Of a stretch of DNA of 64,000 bases, positions 1-12,400 are shown one piece after another; position 1 is the stretch's first letter; every line of letters begins with the position of its first letter. The stretch spans positions 115,038,741 to 115,102,740 of the forward strand of contig OX104127.1 in assembly GCA_944470555.2 (NCBI GenBank), given 5' to 3'. The DNA comes from Heterobilharzia americana. Lineage: Eukaryota; Platyhelminthes; Trematoda; Strigeidida; Schistosomatidae. The notes beneath the pieces are model-generated. The model did no database searches and had not been told where the DNA came from. It was given only the letters and a program-made list of their open reading frames with translations. The position numbers and the translations under genes were made by a program.

Positions 1-2250
1 GGTTACCTTTTGCATAAGCGTAAGCAGCATCATTCAAAAAGTGCATTTGCTGCATATTAACTTTGATATGAAAAGAAAACTTGATGCAGAGTACTAGAAA
101 ATATGTAGTGTGGAGCTACTGCGGGTTCGTCACGTTCCGAGCCAATACGTAAATTGGTCGTTGATGTAATCATGTGTTCATAATGTCTCTGCTACTAAAA
201 GAGATCAGAGTCGTAATGCTCGCAGTTTACTTGTAACCCATAGACCGGAAAGAAAAGAAACTTTTGGAGAATATGCAAAAACGCTTTTGTAATGGTTTGA
301 CAAAATCAAAAAAGTATGACTAGGCATGTTACTGGCAAGATAGTAAACAACAACAATATTATTTCCTGTTAATGTGATTTCTCAAAAGTAGATCGGTACG
401 GCATGACTTCTGGCCCAGCGGATTTTTCGCCCTGGCCTCATGATTTTATCATCACTACTAATTCTGGGTGACTTGCACTTCTTTATTTCCTTGCTAACAG
501 TGGTTTTCGATGTTTCTAGGTGCTCCACCATAGATCCATGCTCAGGTTGAACGATATCTGTGGCTTCATTCCATCAATAATGACAGTTATATGTCTGCTA
601 AAGCGTTTAGCGGTGATTTAGCAACTATTTTGGGTGCCCCTCCATATGAGGGTCGCAGTGCTTTTCAAATGCTGCTTCGTTGAATGGCACAGTTTGGAAC
701 TTGCCGATATAAATATACCTAATTGCAGTGGCACGGTGAAGACTGTGGTTATGATGCAATCATATGTAATCATATTGGGCTGTGATTCTTACAGATAGTT
801 AATCAAGGCTGATGGAAAGTCTGTTCCTGGGTTAAAATGTTCAATCCATAGACCGACTCTACAGTACAGCTTTCTGTGTCCTGCTCCACACTCAAAAATA
901 CGCCAAGCAGAATCAGCAGAAAACTGACGCGGCATTTGTCATCAGCATTTAAATAAACAAATATTTCATTGTCAGATTAACGGCTTAACATGAGAGAAGC
1001 CAGTTTACAGGCATCATCAAATTGATAATGGTAAAGAAATGTCCAGTAGTTGAGCTGTCCTGAATGACACAGAAGGTGTCGCAACGCGGTTTATAATGAT
1101 ATTAAGAGTGACTACAGATTGTGAAAACAGAATAAAAATATCACTTAACAGTACCTTCGGATTGTTTATGAGATTCGGCTGCCTCCATTCACGATTCTTT
1201 TTACACAATAAGAAGGTACCAGAGTAGTATACTCGATGTTTGCGTTACTTGTGACCTAGATGGTTAACCTGGTGGTATAGTTCCGTGTTTCGTCAGGTAA
1301 ACGTTTATTTTGACATCAGTTAACATGTTTGTAGTATCGTTGGCCAACGAAGGCTCACTTCATTGATTTCAGGTAACAGTAAGTGTTAGCATAACCATAT
1401 AATCCACATAAGTATATAAGTCTTCGCATTTCTCACTCGTAGTATGACCCTGCTCAGCAACAAAGACGTAATCCATCGGATGCGGTTGTTGCTGTACAAA
1501 GAGATAAACATCTGAAGGACTACTATCTATTGCTGATGGAGTTTTGCGCACAGAATTCACATTGAAGCATACAGCATTATCAAGGAGGTATGTTGACTGT
1601 TAATTGTCTTCGATAAAACGGAGTCAAATGAGGTGAAGTACTGGAAAAGTTTGTCTGCAAACATGTCTCACTTTGAGTCACTAGGTGAGTTTATTTCTCT
1701 GATTTAGTTGTTTGTTCAGATTTTCGCTGCCATTATGATTGCCCAGAAGCCTTAGATCCTTTACAGTAGTTGGGTTTGCGTGCATGGTTGTATTTAGGCT
1801 GTTGATAACTGGACGAGTTTGCTGTGGAACGTTTCAGAAAGTTGAAAATCAATAGGGGCGGACCAGATGAAGGGTTTTTCCAACAATTTCTGGTATCAAG
1901 TATGAAGTAGTATATTCAGTAGGTTGACAATTACGGTCAAAATTATGCTCAAGGTTTTCTCTTCAGACTTCAGCTGAAAAGAGAAGGAGAAAAGAAAAGC
2001 ACGAGCAGAAACCGGAGAATGATATAACACACAGGATAAAATTGGGAAGAGAAAAGTTCCCACCTTTGAGACGCTCGAGCTATATGTACACTTTAATTTA
2101 TACCTATAAAAGTGACTCTGATGATTATCCTACGTAAAATACGTACAAGTTTTTGGAAATACCGTGTTTATTTGGGGACGTACGGGTAAAACTGACTACA
2201 CAACCTAAGCTAGCGGAATGGCAGTCAAACGCCCCGTGCAATAATGTCAG
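1..2250. other. Unassigned decayed DNA
   Basis: I see no host gene here. Around 575-690 (plus) a short open stretch of about 38 codons ends in a stop. It has protein-like composition, but I cannot place it in a family. Around 985-1020 the minus strand carries a stretch matching the plus strand near 14,935-14,970, so at least part of this region belongs to the same dispersed repeat found at 13-15 kb and 21.7-21.85 kb. The rest is broken in all frames and is most likely old transposon debris. Confidence 0.5.
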
Positions 2251-2294
2251 GGCCCATTAAGAAAAAAATACTTGGGATTGATGATAGCCTTACT

Positions 2295-4017
2295 TTACAC
2301 GTTTGAGGCTCCTGGTATGTTCCTCTCAGCCCCGAACGTATATATATTGACCGAACGAGTGATAGACTCGTCATCTGTGAGTAGCTCATTAAGTGAGCAG
2401 CGAACGACAGATAACGAACCTGCAGTACGTACTTCCTCAGGAAGTCTGTTCCAGACGTGAGAGAGCTTTATTGAGGAAGAAATTACCTCGCACACTGGTC
2501 TTATAACACTCGGTTTTAGCTAATAGTTTGTGATTAAGTATACTGTGAGTAGATGTTACAACTGTTTTAATTCCTGGACCGCATGAGTGTATTTGCTTAC
2601 AAGGTAGTTTATAATAAAGTACAAGTTTGATTCTAAGTCGCCTCTTCCAGGGAGGTTCTAGTCCCACCACATTGCATCTGGAGATGTAGTCAAGGTTGCA
2701 GTCAGCTCCTAGTGTTCTTAATGTAAAGTGGCGTTGTATCCCTTCGATTTTTAGTTTGTTGTCTATTCCAAAGCTGCTTATGACAAATGAGCAGTGTTCT
2801 AGGATTGGACGGACGCATACTTTGTAGAGTAGGACCCTTGGTTCAGTACTATAAAAGTTACGAATGATGCACTCTAGGAGTCCGCGTGACTTAGTTTTGC
2901 TGCACGCTGCCCGCTCAGAGAAATTCAAGTCACTGGGATATCTTAGCCCTATGTCTGAGACAGAATTAAGTTTTGATAACTGTTGTCCAGATGCTTCAAA
3001 AATCAAGTCAAGGTTGCTGTTACCAATGCAGATCCATCCGCATTTGTTGGTGTTGAACTGTAGAAGGATATCAGCACACCAAGAAGAAATCTTATGTAGT
3101 TCATGTCGAGTAGCGCTCACAGTGTCACCTAGCTCACAGCTATAGCAAGAGTAAACGAATTTAAGGCCGTCGGCACACAGAAAAGCATCCCCTGTGGCAA
3201 AGCAGTTGCAAACACTGTCAACGTAGATAAAAAACAAAAGAGGCCCGAGAACGCTACCCTGCACAACACTTGTGATGTATGTTAGAGCAGACAGAACTGA
3301 AATGATTTTTATTATTTGGGTGCAATCACTGAGAAATGGTTTTAGCTAGCTTAGCAAAGGGTTGCTAATACCTAATGCGTTTAACTTTTCGAAAGGTATG
3401 TTATGCGAAACCACGTCAAATGCCCTCTATATACCGAAGTACAGTACAAGGACTATTTTGCGTGCCTTACGACTACCGGTAACGAGGTTGAAGAAGTCAA
3501 AATGACGCGTAATGCATGATCTGTTTTTCATAAAGGCATGCTGAAACCTTGCTATAAAATCTTCTACAAGTAGGTATTCAGACATACTATCTTTTACAAC
3601 TTTCTTCATAATTCACGATGGGACCGAGGTTATATTGATGGGTCTGTAGTTGTTGGCACTGGCCCCGTCCCCAGATTTGTAGTATGGAATTACAAAGCTA
3701 GTTCTCCATTCAGCAGCATACGTCCCATTTTCCATGGAAAAAGTGAACAACTTAAGCAGGGTCAAGGGAAGGTCTTGTCCACTATTCCTTAAGGCTATTG
3801 AGTCGAGGCCGTCTACTCCCATTCCTTTTTCAGGTCGTAGGCTTTTGATGACTTCAGCTATATTTTTGCAAGTGAATCCTACAGTCGCAAGATGGTTGCT
3901 GGAGAGTGGCATGCCACCGATGGGAGTATGCCTCTCACGGCTGAAACTCTCAAACCGGTCACTAAATAGTTCACAAATCATGACTGGGTTACCGTGGACT
4001 ACCTCGCTATGAGGCAA
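2295..4017 (-). pseudogene. CR1-like reverse transcriptase (broken, catalytic box lost)
   Basis: Three open pieces (4,017-3,613; 3,609-3,427; 3,264-2,437) and a frame-shifted tail (2,495-2,295) together cover the fingers, palm and thumb of a CR1-type RT. Recognisable blocks are NNYRPINITSVPS, FQHAFMKNRSCITRHFDFFN, QGSVLGPLLFFIYVDSV, and the C-terminal WNRLPEEVRTAGSLSVV. The catalytic F/YADD box near 3,165-3,185 reads CADG, so the second aspartate is gone and the enzyme would be inactive even without the frame breaks. Confidence 0.85.
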
Positions 4018-4724
4018 GTATTGTATATCCCTTGTTGTATGAAGGCGCTCCTTTAGAAGTGATGTTGGACTGTACGCCTTGGAACTGGTTCTAAGGGCTT
4101 GTAACCCACCATTTTGGGCTTTTTGTGCACGTAAGCCTTTGACTGATTCCAGGGCATTGTGGATCGCGTCCAGTGAGGAGAAATCCTCAGTGGAGTGGTA
4201 CGCATTCGACAGTCGCCCGAGCTTTCTGCGGTATGTGGGTGGAATGTATTCCTAGTGGCGATGTAGCTTCACTGTCTTCACGGGAGCAGCAGTATCCAGA
4301 CACGACTTAACATTCCCATAAAAAAGGGATACCGTGGTTGTTAGTGAGTCAGTGGTAAAATAGTCGTCCCTAAGAAGCTCCGTTAGCAGTTTCCAGTCCG
4401 TACCTTTATAGCTGCGATACTCAATAACTCTTGAAGCTTGCTTACTGCCCACATTTAGTGTTGGGATAGGTAGACAACAGAACACCATTCTGTGATCGTT
4501 ATTGTTGTTGTCACCACCAGTAGGTGCATGGACACGTTGTTTTCAACCACGGAGATCTATCACAGCAAGCATCTCGGTGAAGCGCTGTGGACAACGCCCA
4601 GCTGTCATTTAATTTCGGGAAGATTGAAGTCACCGGCAATCAATTTAGAATTGGCGCTATATGAGGAGGCATGAGTAAATGATTTATCTAGGAGTTTATC
4701 CGTTTCCACTGTTGAGCATGGCGC

Positions 4725-5354
4725 TCAATATACGCAACCTCTGAGCGCTTCGTATTCGTGACTATGTAGGGTGACCCACAGTGAGTCAGGCAGTGCATTT
4801 AGTATATTGTCTCCAACCTTATTCGCCCTAACTTGGTCACATATATAAATGAGACAGCTACCACCACGCTTCTGGTCTCGACTAGTGCGATAGACAGTGT
4901 ATCCATCTACGGACAAGTCTGCATCCAGGATGCAAGGTGGACACCATGATTCAGTTATAAGTATTATCGTCGGTTTGGTGATTAGAACCGTTGTTCTAAG
5001 GGCAGATATTTCCTTAGGTAAGGAGCTTGCATTAATGAGTAACGATTTAAATAGGTTTCTGTGACTAATAAACCTACCTACAGTATTAGTTATGCCTATC
5101 TCACTGCTTTCATTTCCGAGTGGTATGCCTATAGGTGATGTGTGGTGTGTGTTAAAAGCGAACTGAGACTCCCCATTGGTCTGTGTTGATAAGACAGTGG
5201 GCGAATTTGTGACATCTAAGTGTACTGGGTGGGACAGCCCGCCTATCAACATGTCCTTGCTCTCTACTGATATCGCATATTGAAGTTCGTTGTCGGTGGG
5301 TACCAGTTCGGACGACTCCAACTTTGGGCCTGTGAACTGAGAGCTGGATACCAA
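4725..5354 (-). pseudogene. CR1-like AP endonuclease domain (broken)
   Basis: The first third of the frame is not recognisable. The second part reads as an APE-like nicking endonuclease, with LLINASSLPKEISALR at the start of the fold, ILITESWCPP containing the catalytic glutamate block, and a GGSCLIYIC strand. In this element class the domain nicks the target DNA for target-primed reverse transcription. The frame stops at 4,725, before the usual DF(N) and SDH motifs, and the downstream part is interrupted. Confidence 0.75.
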
Positions 5355-5969
5355 AGGTCGTACATAACGTTTGATGACCCAAAAAAATCACGAGGTCTTG
5401 GTATGTTAACGTATTTGGCATGCGGAGTGATGTACCTAGTCCTGGGGTCGTGGTCATATGGGTCGCACCCTGGTCCCTTGCTCTAGTAGGAGTAACTAGA
5501 CCCCATAGGATGTCTAATGCTGGATGTCGTGTTGCGGTTCATCGGTTCACCGAAGCGACAAGTAGTAGCATAATGCCCGTCATTGAAGTCCGAGTTGTGA
5601 CCGTGGAAATGAGTTAAGAGCTTTTTGTTACGAGGCAATCGTTTATGTTGCCTGGTAGTACGTACTTGTCTCGAGGCCCTTTTGACAGAGAAATATTCTT
5701 CACCGCTGTCAGACATAATATGCTGAACTAGCTCCGTCTGATGTCAGTATTGGGTTTTAGTCCCTAAGTTTTGTCAGAGGGCCTCCTGGTCCTAAGTTTA
5801 TACTTTGATGGGATGCCCACTATACTTTGACCAGAACGGTTAGTCTCGGGAGAGGGATTATCAAGAACTATCAGATTTAATGGGGAAGTTCCATCAAGGT
5901 CTACAACTGCCTGCTTTTCAGGTGTTGCCGGAGGATAACTACACGCCTTCTCGCCGTCCCGTGTCCCTT

Positions 5970-6620
5970 CTATGCCTTCAGGTGCCCTAAAATTGTAGAA
6001 GGAAAGGCTAAATCATTCTTAAGGTGCTTTCTACGTTGACAGGGTGTTCTGCCTTGCATAATGGTAATTTCTCTGGAATTACAGTTAGCTCTAATGGTGT
6101 TCTGCAGCTTAATAAATTTTTTATCGTCAAGTGGCGTTAGAAGTTTGAAGATAACGGGGCAACTGCTGCGTGAAAGTTTCTTGCGTAAACGCTTACACTC
6201 GCAGGGTATATTTACCATACCGCAAACTCGTAGGATCCTTTCCTTGGCTGTTTCTAAGTGCACGCTATCTGATACACCGTACACCATGGCTTGTTAAGAT
6301 GATGACAATCGCTTTATTACCTCAGTAGAAATGAAATCTATCAAGCCGTCAGCCTTCTGCAAGTTGTCACTTGATGGAGTGTTAGTTTGGCAAAACAAAC
6401 AAGCTGACGGAAAGAATTCCTCCAGCGCCCCTTGAATATCACCTAAGATAATCCTAATATTGGTAATGTCATCTTGGTTTTTCTCGCATCTTGCATCCAT
6501 TCCGGAGACAATGTCTGAGGCTCCGATGATCGGTATGCTTAAAATGGCCTCTCCCGCATCTAAACTACAGGTTGAGACATCTATCTCATTACATTTAGAG
6601 ATGGATCCTGAAGTACTCAC
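5970..6620 (-). pseudogene. CR1-like ORF1 remnant
   Basis: Two open pieces on the minus strand, 6,620-6,294 and 6,287-5,970, are in the same frame and separated only by a stop near 6,295. The second piece contains a cysteine- and arginine-rich core reading RVCGMVNIPCECKRLRKKLS. In CR1-like elements of flatworms a protein of this kind lies upstream of the endonuclease/RT frame and is thought to bind RNA. No zinc knuckle or RRM can be assigned by eye. Position just upstream of the endonuclease is the main support. Confidence 0.6.
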
Positions 6621-6669
6621 TTTAGAATTATCACTAAAACAGTCTGTTTTTGGGCGCTCAGCTTAATTT

Positions 6670-7340
6670 CTCCCCATAGTTAAGTTACGGCTTTTGGTTT
6701 TTTCTCTGCTGCGTCAACGAGAGGTTATTTCATACGGGAAGCTGAACGAACTCGTTAACTAAATATAATGTACTTGTGTACCACTATTTTTTAGATAGTA
6801 CTACATGTCATGGTACACAGAATAACCGATTCAGAGCAAACGACAGAAATCACGTTAAAACAGTGTCACCATAAGCTATCCTCACATGGAATTGGCTGAC
6901 TCCTGTTTCCACGCGACCTTGAGCCACATAAGTGAAGCGGTTTTCTCTTATTTAATCGTGCTTAGGTATTTGCTGTATGGGATTGGCTGAAGCGCGTTCA
7001 ATATACTCCAAATAATAGGATATTTTGGTGTAAGAGGTTTAAATTACCAACAACTACCTTTTGGACGCAAGTGGTTAGTGTATTTACTTTTTTAGGAAGT
7101 ATATATCGAGATACGTGACAATGGCTCTGATCCCGTAGGTTTCTAACTTTCATTGGGCACCAGTGGGTTTTGTAACATTATTGTGTACTGAGAATTGTCA
7201 ATTCCCCTGTATTATGCTTGCTACTGGATTTTACTTTTGTTATTTAACGAGTAATCTGCATTATTAAGTGGGAAATCCCAAGCTTCTGAGAATGCTGCAG
7301 TCTCAGTAGACATAACTGGAGCATTCCAGAAGGTAATGTT
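6670..7340. other. No recognisable gene; possible transposon flank
   Basis: This AT-rich stretch lies between the CR1-like element and the Mutator-like transposase. It has no long frame and no clear terminal inverted repeat that I could match. It may include the 5' non-coding part of the Mutator-like element. Confidence 0.35.
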
Positions 7341-7341
7341 G

Positions 7342-9345
7342 TCGAATTCGTTCTTCGGCTGGAAAGCCGTTGAAGAAGCAATCAATGAATTTCAGAGAGT
7401 ATGTAGCTGTTGTATCTTATGATGAAAGTAGGTTACTTGCACTCACTGTGTGCATGTGAAAAGCAAGGGATCGGGTGATTATTTGAAGTACACTGTTACC
7501 ATTTTTAAGTGTAATTTTGGCGCAAAACGTAAACCCCAAGGTCTGGGGTTGATTAAAAAACCGTAATTCCTCCTGTCTATGAGAACAGTCTCAGGTCCAA
7601 ATTTCAAAACTGTCCATCAATGTTTCGGTTTGCATTAAAGATGGATGAGTACACTGTTAGATCTTGCAAAATAGTTCAGAACCACCTTTGTACTCGGTCA
7701 TTTATGGTTTGTGATGCCTGCAGCAGACGTCTAACGGGAGAAGAGAAGGATAATTTGGGGCCTGCTTTGCGGCAGTCATCCTCTACGGATGGTGTCGTTC
7801 CCCATATCATGGACGAATGGAACAAGGTAGTTACGGCGAAGGATTTAAGAAACGTGAGGCTGAAAGTCATTAAAGGTGGTTTACAGTTGTGAATATAATT
7901 CTGTTTAGATAGTTGGACACGATCGGAGGTATTCGACTTTTTGGGTAAGAGGGGAAGTTTGAAGAAATTTTATTCGGAGAACGGTAGTTCTCAGGTGATA
8001 TTCAGAGTGTGCCTTGCCTTGACTAAGTAAATACGACTATATCACCAATATCCAGAAGCAGTTGGCATCGACTCCACTCGAAACACCAACCGTGGAGGGT
8101 AAAGTCTCTATGTAAGGATAATTAGATGGGTACCGATTGTTTAAGTTGGTGATTACTGATAACTGAGGTTGTGGACGTCCTGTGCTGTTTGCATGGACAA
8201 AAAAGAGCTTAAAAGGGATCCTGGGTAGTTTTTGAGAAATAATGCAGGAGAAAAGAATGACGCAGACGTTTATTATGGATTGCTCACGCCTGGAAATCTA
8301 CGCCGTCCAAGTGACGCACAGGCAAGCTAAAATCTTGCTTTGTGCGTTCCATATATCCCGGGCCCTGCGTAAAAGAGTAAATTTGAAAAAATACTGCGGC
8401 TTCACAGATCCCAGGCCAAGAATTCCATGGTGAAAGCATTACTGCGTCGTTCTGTGTCATGTGAATACACTGGGAGGTAACGACTGTGCTGCTCTAATTT
8501 CTCAGGCTCTATAAGTATTACGGAATCATTGGTAGATTAGACCGCAACGTCGCCGAATGCGTCAACCGATAGTGGCTGCTCAAAATGCGTATGTGGAGTG
8601 TCGCGTTTAACAACGATGTTCTTACTCTTGGGAGTAACACAAACAGCCAAGTTGAAATTTCCGATAGGCAACTGAAGAGGTACCTCCGGAGATCTGACGC
8701 TTTGCATAAGAGTATGCTTAAAGTGTACAACTGGGATGCACGCGGTTCTTAAAGAAATGATACGGAAGCTGCCATCGTGCAGACAAAATCTTATAAGTAT
8801 GACTGCCCGGATGCATTAGTTCCCCTTCTACGTGTCCTAACACCATTTGCAGCCCGCAAGGTTCTTCAGGATTTTAGAAGGAGAAGGAACACATGCATCA
8901 AATATGAGAGCAGCCACTACGTGTTCATCATGGACAACGATCACACCGTTGAAGTAGATCTGTTATCATGTGAATGCACCTGCAGAATACTCACAACTTG
9001 TCGTTATCCATGTAGACGCTTGCTGACGGTACATTTAAAGTGGTCCAGTTTCACAGGTACGTCGTATTTACTCACTGCATATTTAATTCTCGTAGCTAGT
9101 CGTGTGCTTCGGAATTGTCAACGCTGGACTTGGCCACACGTTTCCAAGAGTTCATGTAGCACATCGGCAATCTCCATCTCAGCACCATGTGACAGGTACA
9201 CACGTGAAATGTGCAATATGCGGTCAAACATCCGTCACATACTAGAAAGATTTGGAGATGAATATGTGGTAGATGTAGCAGCTAAGATTAACAAATTCTG
9301 CAGACGAATACTTGGACGATGAACTTGACTTCCCGGCTAACTGGT
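7342..9345 (+). pseudogene. Mutator-like (MULE) transposase remnant
   Basis: Several plus-strand pieces line up in the order expected for an animal MULE transposase. At 7,342-7,420 is FFGWKAVEEAINEFQRVCSC, an N-terminal SWEA-type segment. At 7,620-7,892 are an H-x-H-like zinc segment and RRLTGEEKDNLGPALR, followed by VVTAKDLRNVRLKVIKGG. At 8,242-8,380 is the DDE-region block FIMDCSRLEIYAVQVTHRQA, followed by KILLCAFHISRALRKRV. At 8,777-9,322 is a SWIM-like zinc finger reading CECTCRILTTCRYPCRR, then DDELDFPANWCQCFS at about 9,309-9,353. In the SWIM motif the final C-x-H is C-x-R, so a zinc ligand is missing. Stops separate the pieces. Schistosomes are known to carry MULEs (Curupira); assignment to that group is inferred. 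Confidence 0.75.
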
Positions 9346-10004
9346 GTCAGTGCTTTAGCGTAGATGAAGAATGGTAAGAGACACTCCAGAGATCCCGGTA
9401 GATAACTGACTAAAGCAAGAAACAGTATTAGAACCAGAAAAGGAAGAGTCCAGCGATTCGAAGTTAAAAGACTTTCTAAACAGAAAGCCGTGTTGGCGGC
9501 ATTTTAAGATTGAATTCCCAAACAAGTAAACAAGAGGTAAATCCTTTACTAGTCTCTGCATGATCTTCACCTCTGAAGATATCAGGCAGATTCGTCTGCT
9601 ATTAAAGGAAACAGTTTGTTTCAACCTTTATATAGTGGGACGACAGTCACCCGTTTCAAATCACAGCGCAACCTGCATACCGGAAACGGGCATCTGAAGA
9701 GGCTTGCTAGTAGACCACTCTTGTGGGGATCCCGTCACTTCCCGAAGACATATTCGAGCTTCGTTTCCCTAGGATTCCCTCTATAGTTGAAAATTCGCTA
9801 TCCATTATAACAACAGGAGCAACTAATAAAATTGTGTATATATTTAGCATCGACTCATTGAAAACTACATTTTCAGCGTAACTTCCTTCTGAACGGAGTT
9901 TTCAAAGCAGAAGTTCATTGACTGCATCCACCTGCCTCAATTTAACCAGATATACAACAGCAACGAACTGTCTACTACTGAGTATAACCTCACGCATGGA
10001 GACC

Positions 10005-10255
10005 CTAGGTGATATGGCTCATAACCGACGTCAGTGGCGCAGATGTATACACACATTATCCTCATCTTAACAACGCTACACCAGATCTCACCATTTTGTC
10101 ATTCCTTTTTCCTTTCTTCTCGTACTTTATATTTCTTTTGACTGCATTCACTAATCTTAATCCTTCACCTCACTACCCTTCTATTTGGTGAACTGACGTG
10201 AGATGTGGCGACTGGGACGGTTAAGCAGCAATTCCTGGTCCTATGTTGATAATGA
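10005..10255 (+). mobile_element. RTE-like retrotransposon 3' end fragment
   Basis: The fragment opens with the C-terminal coding block GDMAHNRRQWRRCIHTLSSS. This corresponds to the block read on the minus strand at 47.7 kb ([15 protein letters not shown]). It is followed by a pyrimidine-rich 3' UTR and ends in ATGTTGATAATGATGATTAA, a short TGATAA-type tail typical of RTE-class elements. It is strongly 5'-truncated. Confidence 0.6.
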
Positions 10256-10259
10256 TGAT

Positions 10260-11560
10260 TAATCCAAAAAATGAAAGGTAGTATACTTCAAGTTCACCTT
10301 ACAACACCCGACTTTTTTCAAGCTTGTAAAACCAATTGGTTTTCTGGTGCCTGCTTTTAAGTATTGCGGGACACTCCAAGACTTTCGATGTTGTGCGTCT
10401 CCTTACAAACCTGCTAAAGCAGTTTTCATCTGTCTTGCACCAGCCAACCTGCTTTAAAACGGAAAAATATCCAACATCATACAGACCAAAAAGGGGGAAA
10501 TAAATAGATAAAAAGGGAAGTGAGGGGGGACCTCAGTGGTGAAATAAAGCGACGCACATGGTGAAAAGAAACCGACTTTCACTTATCACAATTTTTCCAA
10601 TTTTTTATCTGCTTCTTCCACCTTAACTAACTTTCCTCTTTCAACCCAAATACTTTGAAAGGGCGAAAAGCAGAAAAAGAAAACATATATACACCTACTT
10701 TCCGGATTTTACACCTGAATTCCGCATCATTTCCCCTTAAGTGTCAACTTTTATTCCTCATTGTGGCCTGAAAATAAACCTTTACCCTTTACTTCTCTTT
10801 AAACGCCTTTCAGAAACAATATCCCCACTGAAGTCGAAGTTTCCCATTCATTCCCCAATCTTTCTCATTCGTTCTACCAATTTGGCCGAAGAAGCAGCTG
10901 TTCCTTGATTTTCTTCGAGACTTCATTTACTATGATTGACGGGTTGACTTCAGGTCAACATTGCGATCAAAATCCTTCGTTATAATAATTTAAAGGCCCA
11001 GTTACCATCCTTTCATTTGTGAACGTCTTCCTTCACAAATAAACTCACACGTTAGTTGTAATTTCTCGAATGAAAACGTATAGCACAGCAGACTGTTGTC
11101 CAGCAAATGGACCGTAAGAAGGAGGACGGTGTAGAAACAAGTGAAAAATACCTCTAGAAAACAGAAAACACTCATTTTCCCAATTCCGCTCGATAACCTG
11201 TAACAAGTCAGGGGATAACTTAAAGTAACACCCCGTTAAAATGTAACGCAATTTCAAACGTGCCGCATTGTGACCACTACCAGTTTACCCGTTATTTGTG
11301 GATGAAACCTCTTAGTAAGGCCATGGGATGCATGACAGTGTGGAACAGCTCCCACGCACCTGGATCCAAGAGGTTCGTGTAGTCGCTGAAACAGACAGTT
11401 CCCGAATCATTCCACCCCGGCTGTAGTAATGATACTTGGAACATCAAAGTAGGAAACCCACCTTTTCGCGAAATTTTTCGCCATTGTCTTGGCACAAATT
11501 TCACGTAGAGGTATTGCTCCTGGCCACCTCGTGAGTGCGTACACATGCTAGTATACAGTT
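10260..11560. other. No recognisable gene
   Basis: The left part (10,580-10,980) is rich in pyrimidine runs such as TTTCCTC and CTTCTTCC. The right part (11,240-11,640) has slightly higher GC, and on the minus strand it follows directly after the gypsy integrase remnant, so it could be the 3' non-coding end or long terminal repeat of that element. No second copy of such a repeat was found in the window, so an LTR is not claimed. Confidence 0.35.
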
Positions 11561-11639
11561 GAAGTCGCCTGATGAAGGTAGCGACCCAGTGACTTCAACC
11601 TGAATACGACTGAATCTACTGTCCGGTGCTGGGAACCTA

Positions 11640-12400
11640 CCAGGAGGCTACAGAAAATTCCCCCTCGCCTTTGTTTACTAGAACGCTATGGACTACCGTC
11701 GAAGATATCAGTCGGTATTCGGTCAGACACATCGGTCAGTAATTAAGAATATCGTAACCAGAATACTAGGAGGAAAATGCCGTGCATCTACGCGAAACAT
11801 AATCGTCCCCTTGATAGAAGCGCAAAGGGGTAGTCTGCCGCTAGGCTGGCTTGGGAGTTTTCGAAGGCGTCTACATAAATGCGAGATAAAGTATCGGCTA
11901 CTTCATTTCTGTTACCTTTAACGCATCTTATGTCAGAAGTGAACCGTGAAATAAATCCCATATGCTGCACCTCTTGTCTTGAATAGTTGTGTTGCTTTTG
12001 CAGGAAGTCCGCCAGTGATTTAAAACCATGTACCGAAGGGGTATTTATGAGATCCTTGATAGCCTGTTGAGTGGCAGACAACTCTCTGTCAAACATGCGG
12101 CGCTGACAGCGAAGCACTAAGTCGTTTTTGGAAGAACGACAACGGTTTTCATTGGCACCAGACGCATTGCAGTAGAACTGTGCCTACGGCGACGCTTGGC
12201 TGATAATTAGGGTTCTTGATTGGAAAGTAGAGAGTTTAAACACAGATCTGTCTCCAGTTTGTTTAAGGCATCAGGGGCTACTTGAGCAGTGTGAGGTACT
12301 CCAGTCCATCTCTTCGGTGAATCTGTTAGTGGGTAATCTAATCGAACTATCTGGCTATCAACGATGCCATATGGCGTTTCAAAGAACACCCACAGGTAGA
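11640..12400 (-). mobile_element. Ty3/gypsy-type LTR retrotransposon remnant (RT/RNase H/integrase)
   Basis: On the minus strand, 12,389-12,207 holds the RT-RNase H connection (IVRLDYPLTDSPKRW, then DALNKLETDLCLNSLLSN). At 12,117-11,860 is the RNase H end: MFDRELSATQQAIKDLI, then GFISRFTSDIRCVKG, then NRNEVADTLSRI, the gypsy form of the N-x-x-ADALSR motif. At 11,815-11,760 is a degraded start of the integrase. Gag, protease, catalytic RT and most of integrase are missing or unreadable. Schistosome gypsy elements such as Boudicca and the Saci group are known; which one this is cannot be told. Confidence 0.7.

Larger units (their letters stand above)
2260..6660 (-). mobile_element. CR1-like non-LTR retrotransposon, near full length, dead
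   Basis: Reading on the minus strand from about 6,660 down to 2,260, the element has the CR1/jockey order: an ORF1-type protein (6,620-5,970), an APE-type endonuclease (5,354-4,725), a linker (4,488-4,252) and a reverse transcriptase (4,017-2,295). Every part carries stops or frame breaks. At about 4.4 kb it is close to the usual length of such elements. The endonuclease shares an NALPDSLWVTL-type block with the plus-strand copy at 21.87-23.56 kb, where the reading is SARPDSLWVTL. The two are therefore the same family in opposite orientation. The exact 3' end near 2,260 is not certain. Confidence 0.85.

Noticed and set aside
11292..11640. LTR of the gypsy element
   Set aside because: Position fits, but no second matching copy and no clear TG...CA ends with a target duplication were found.
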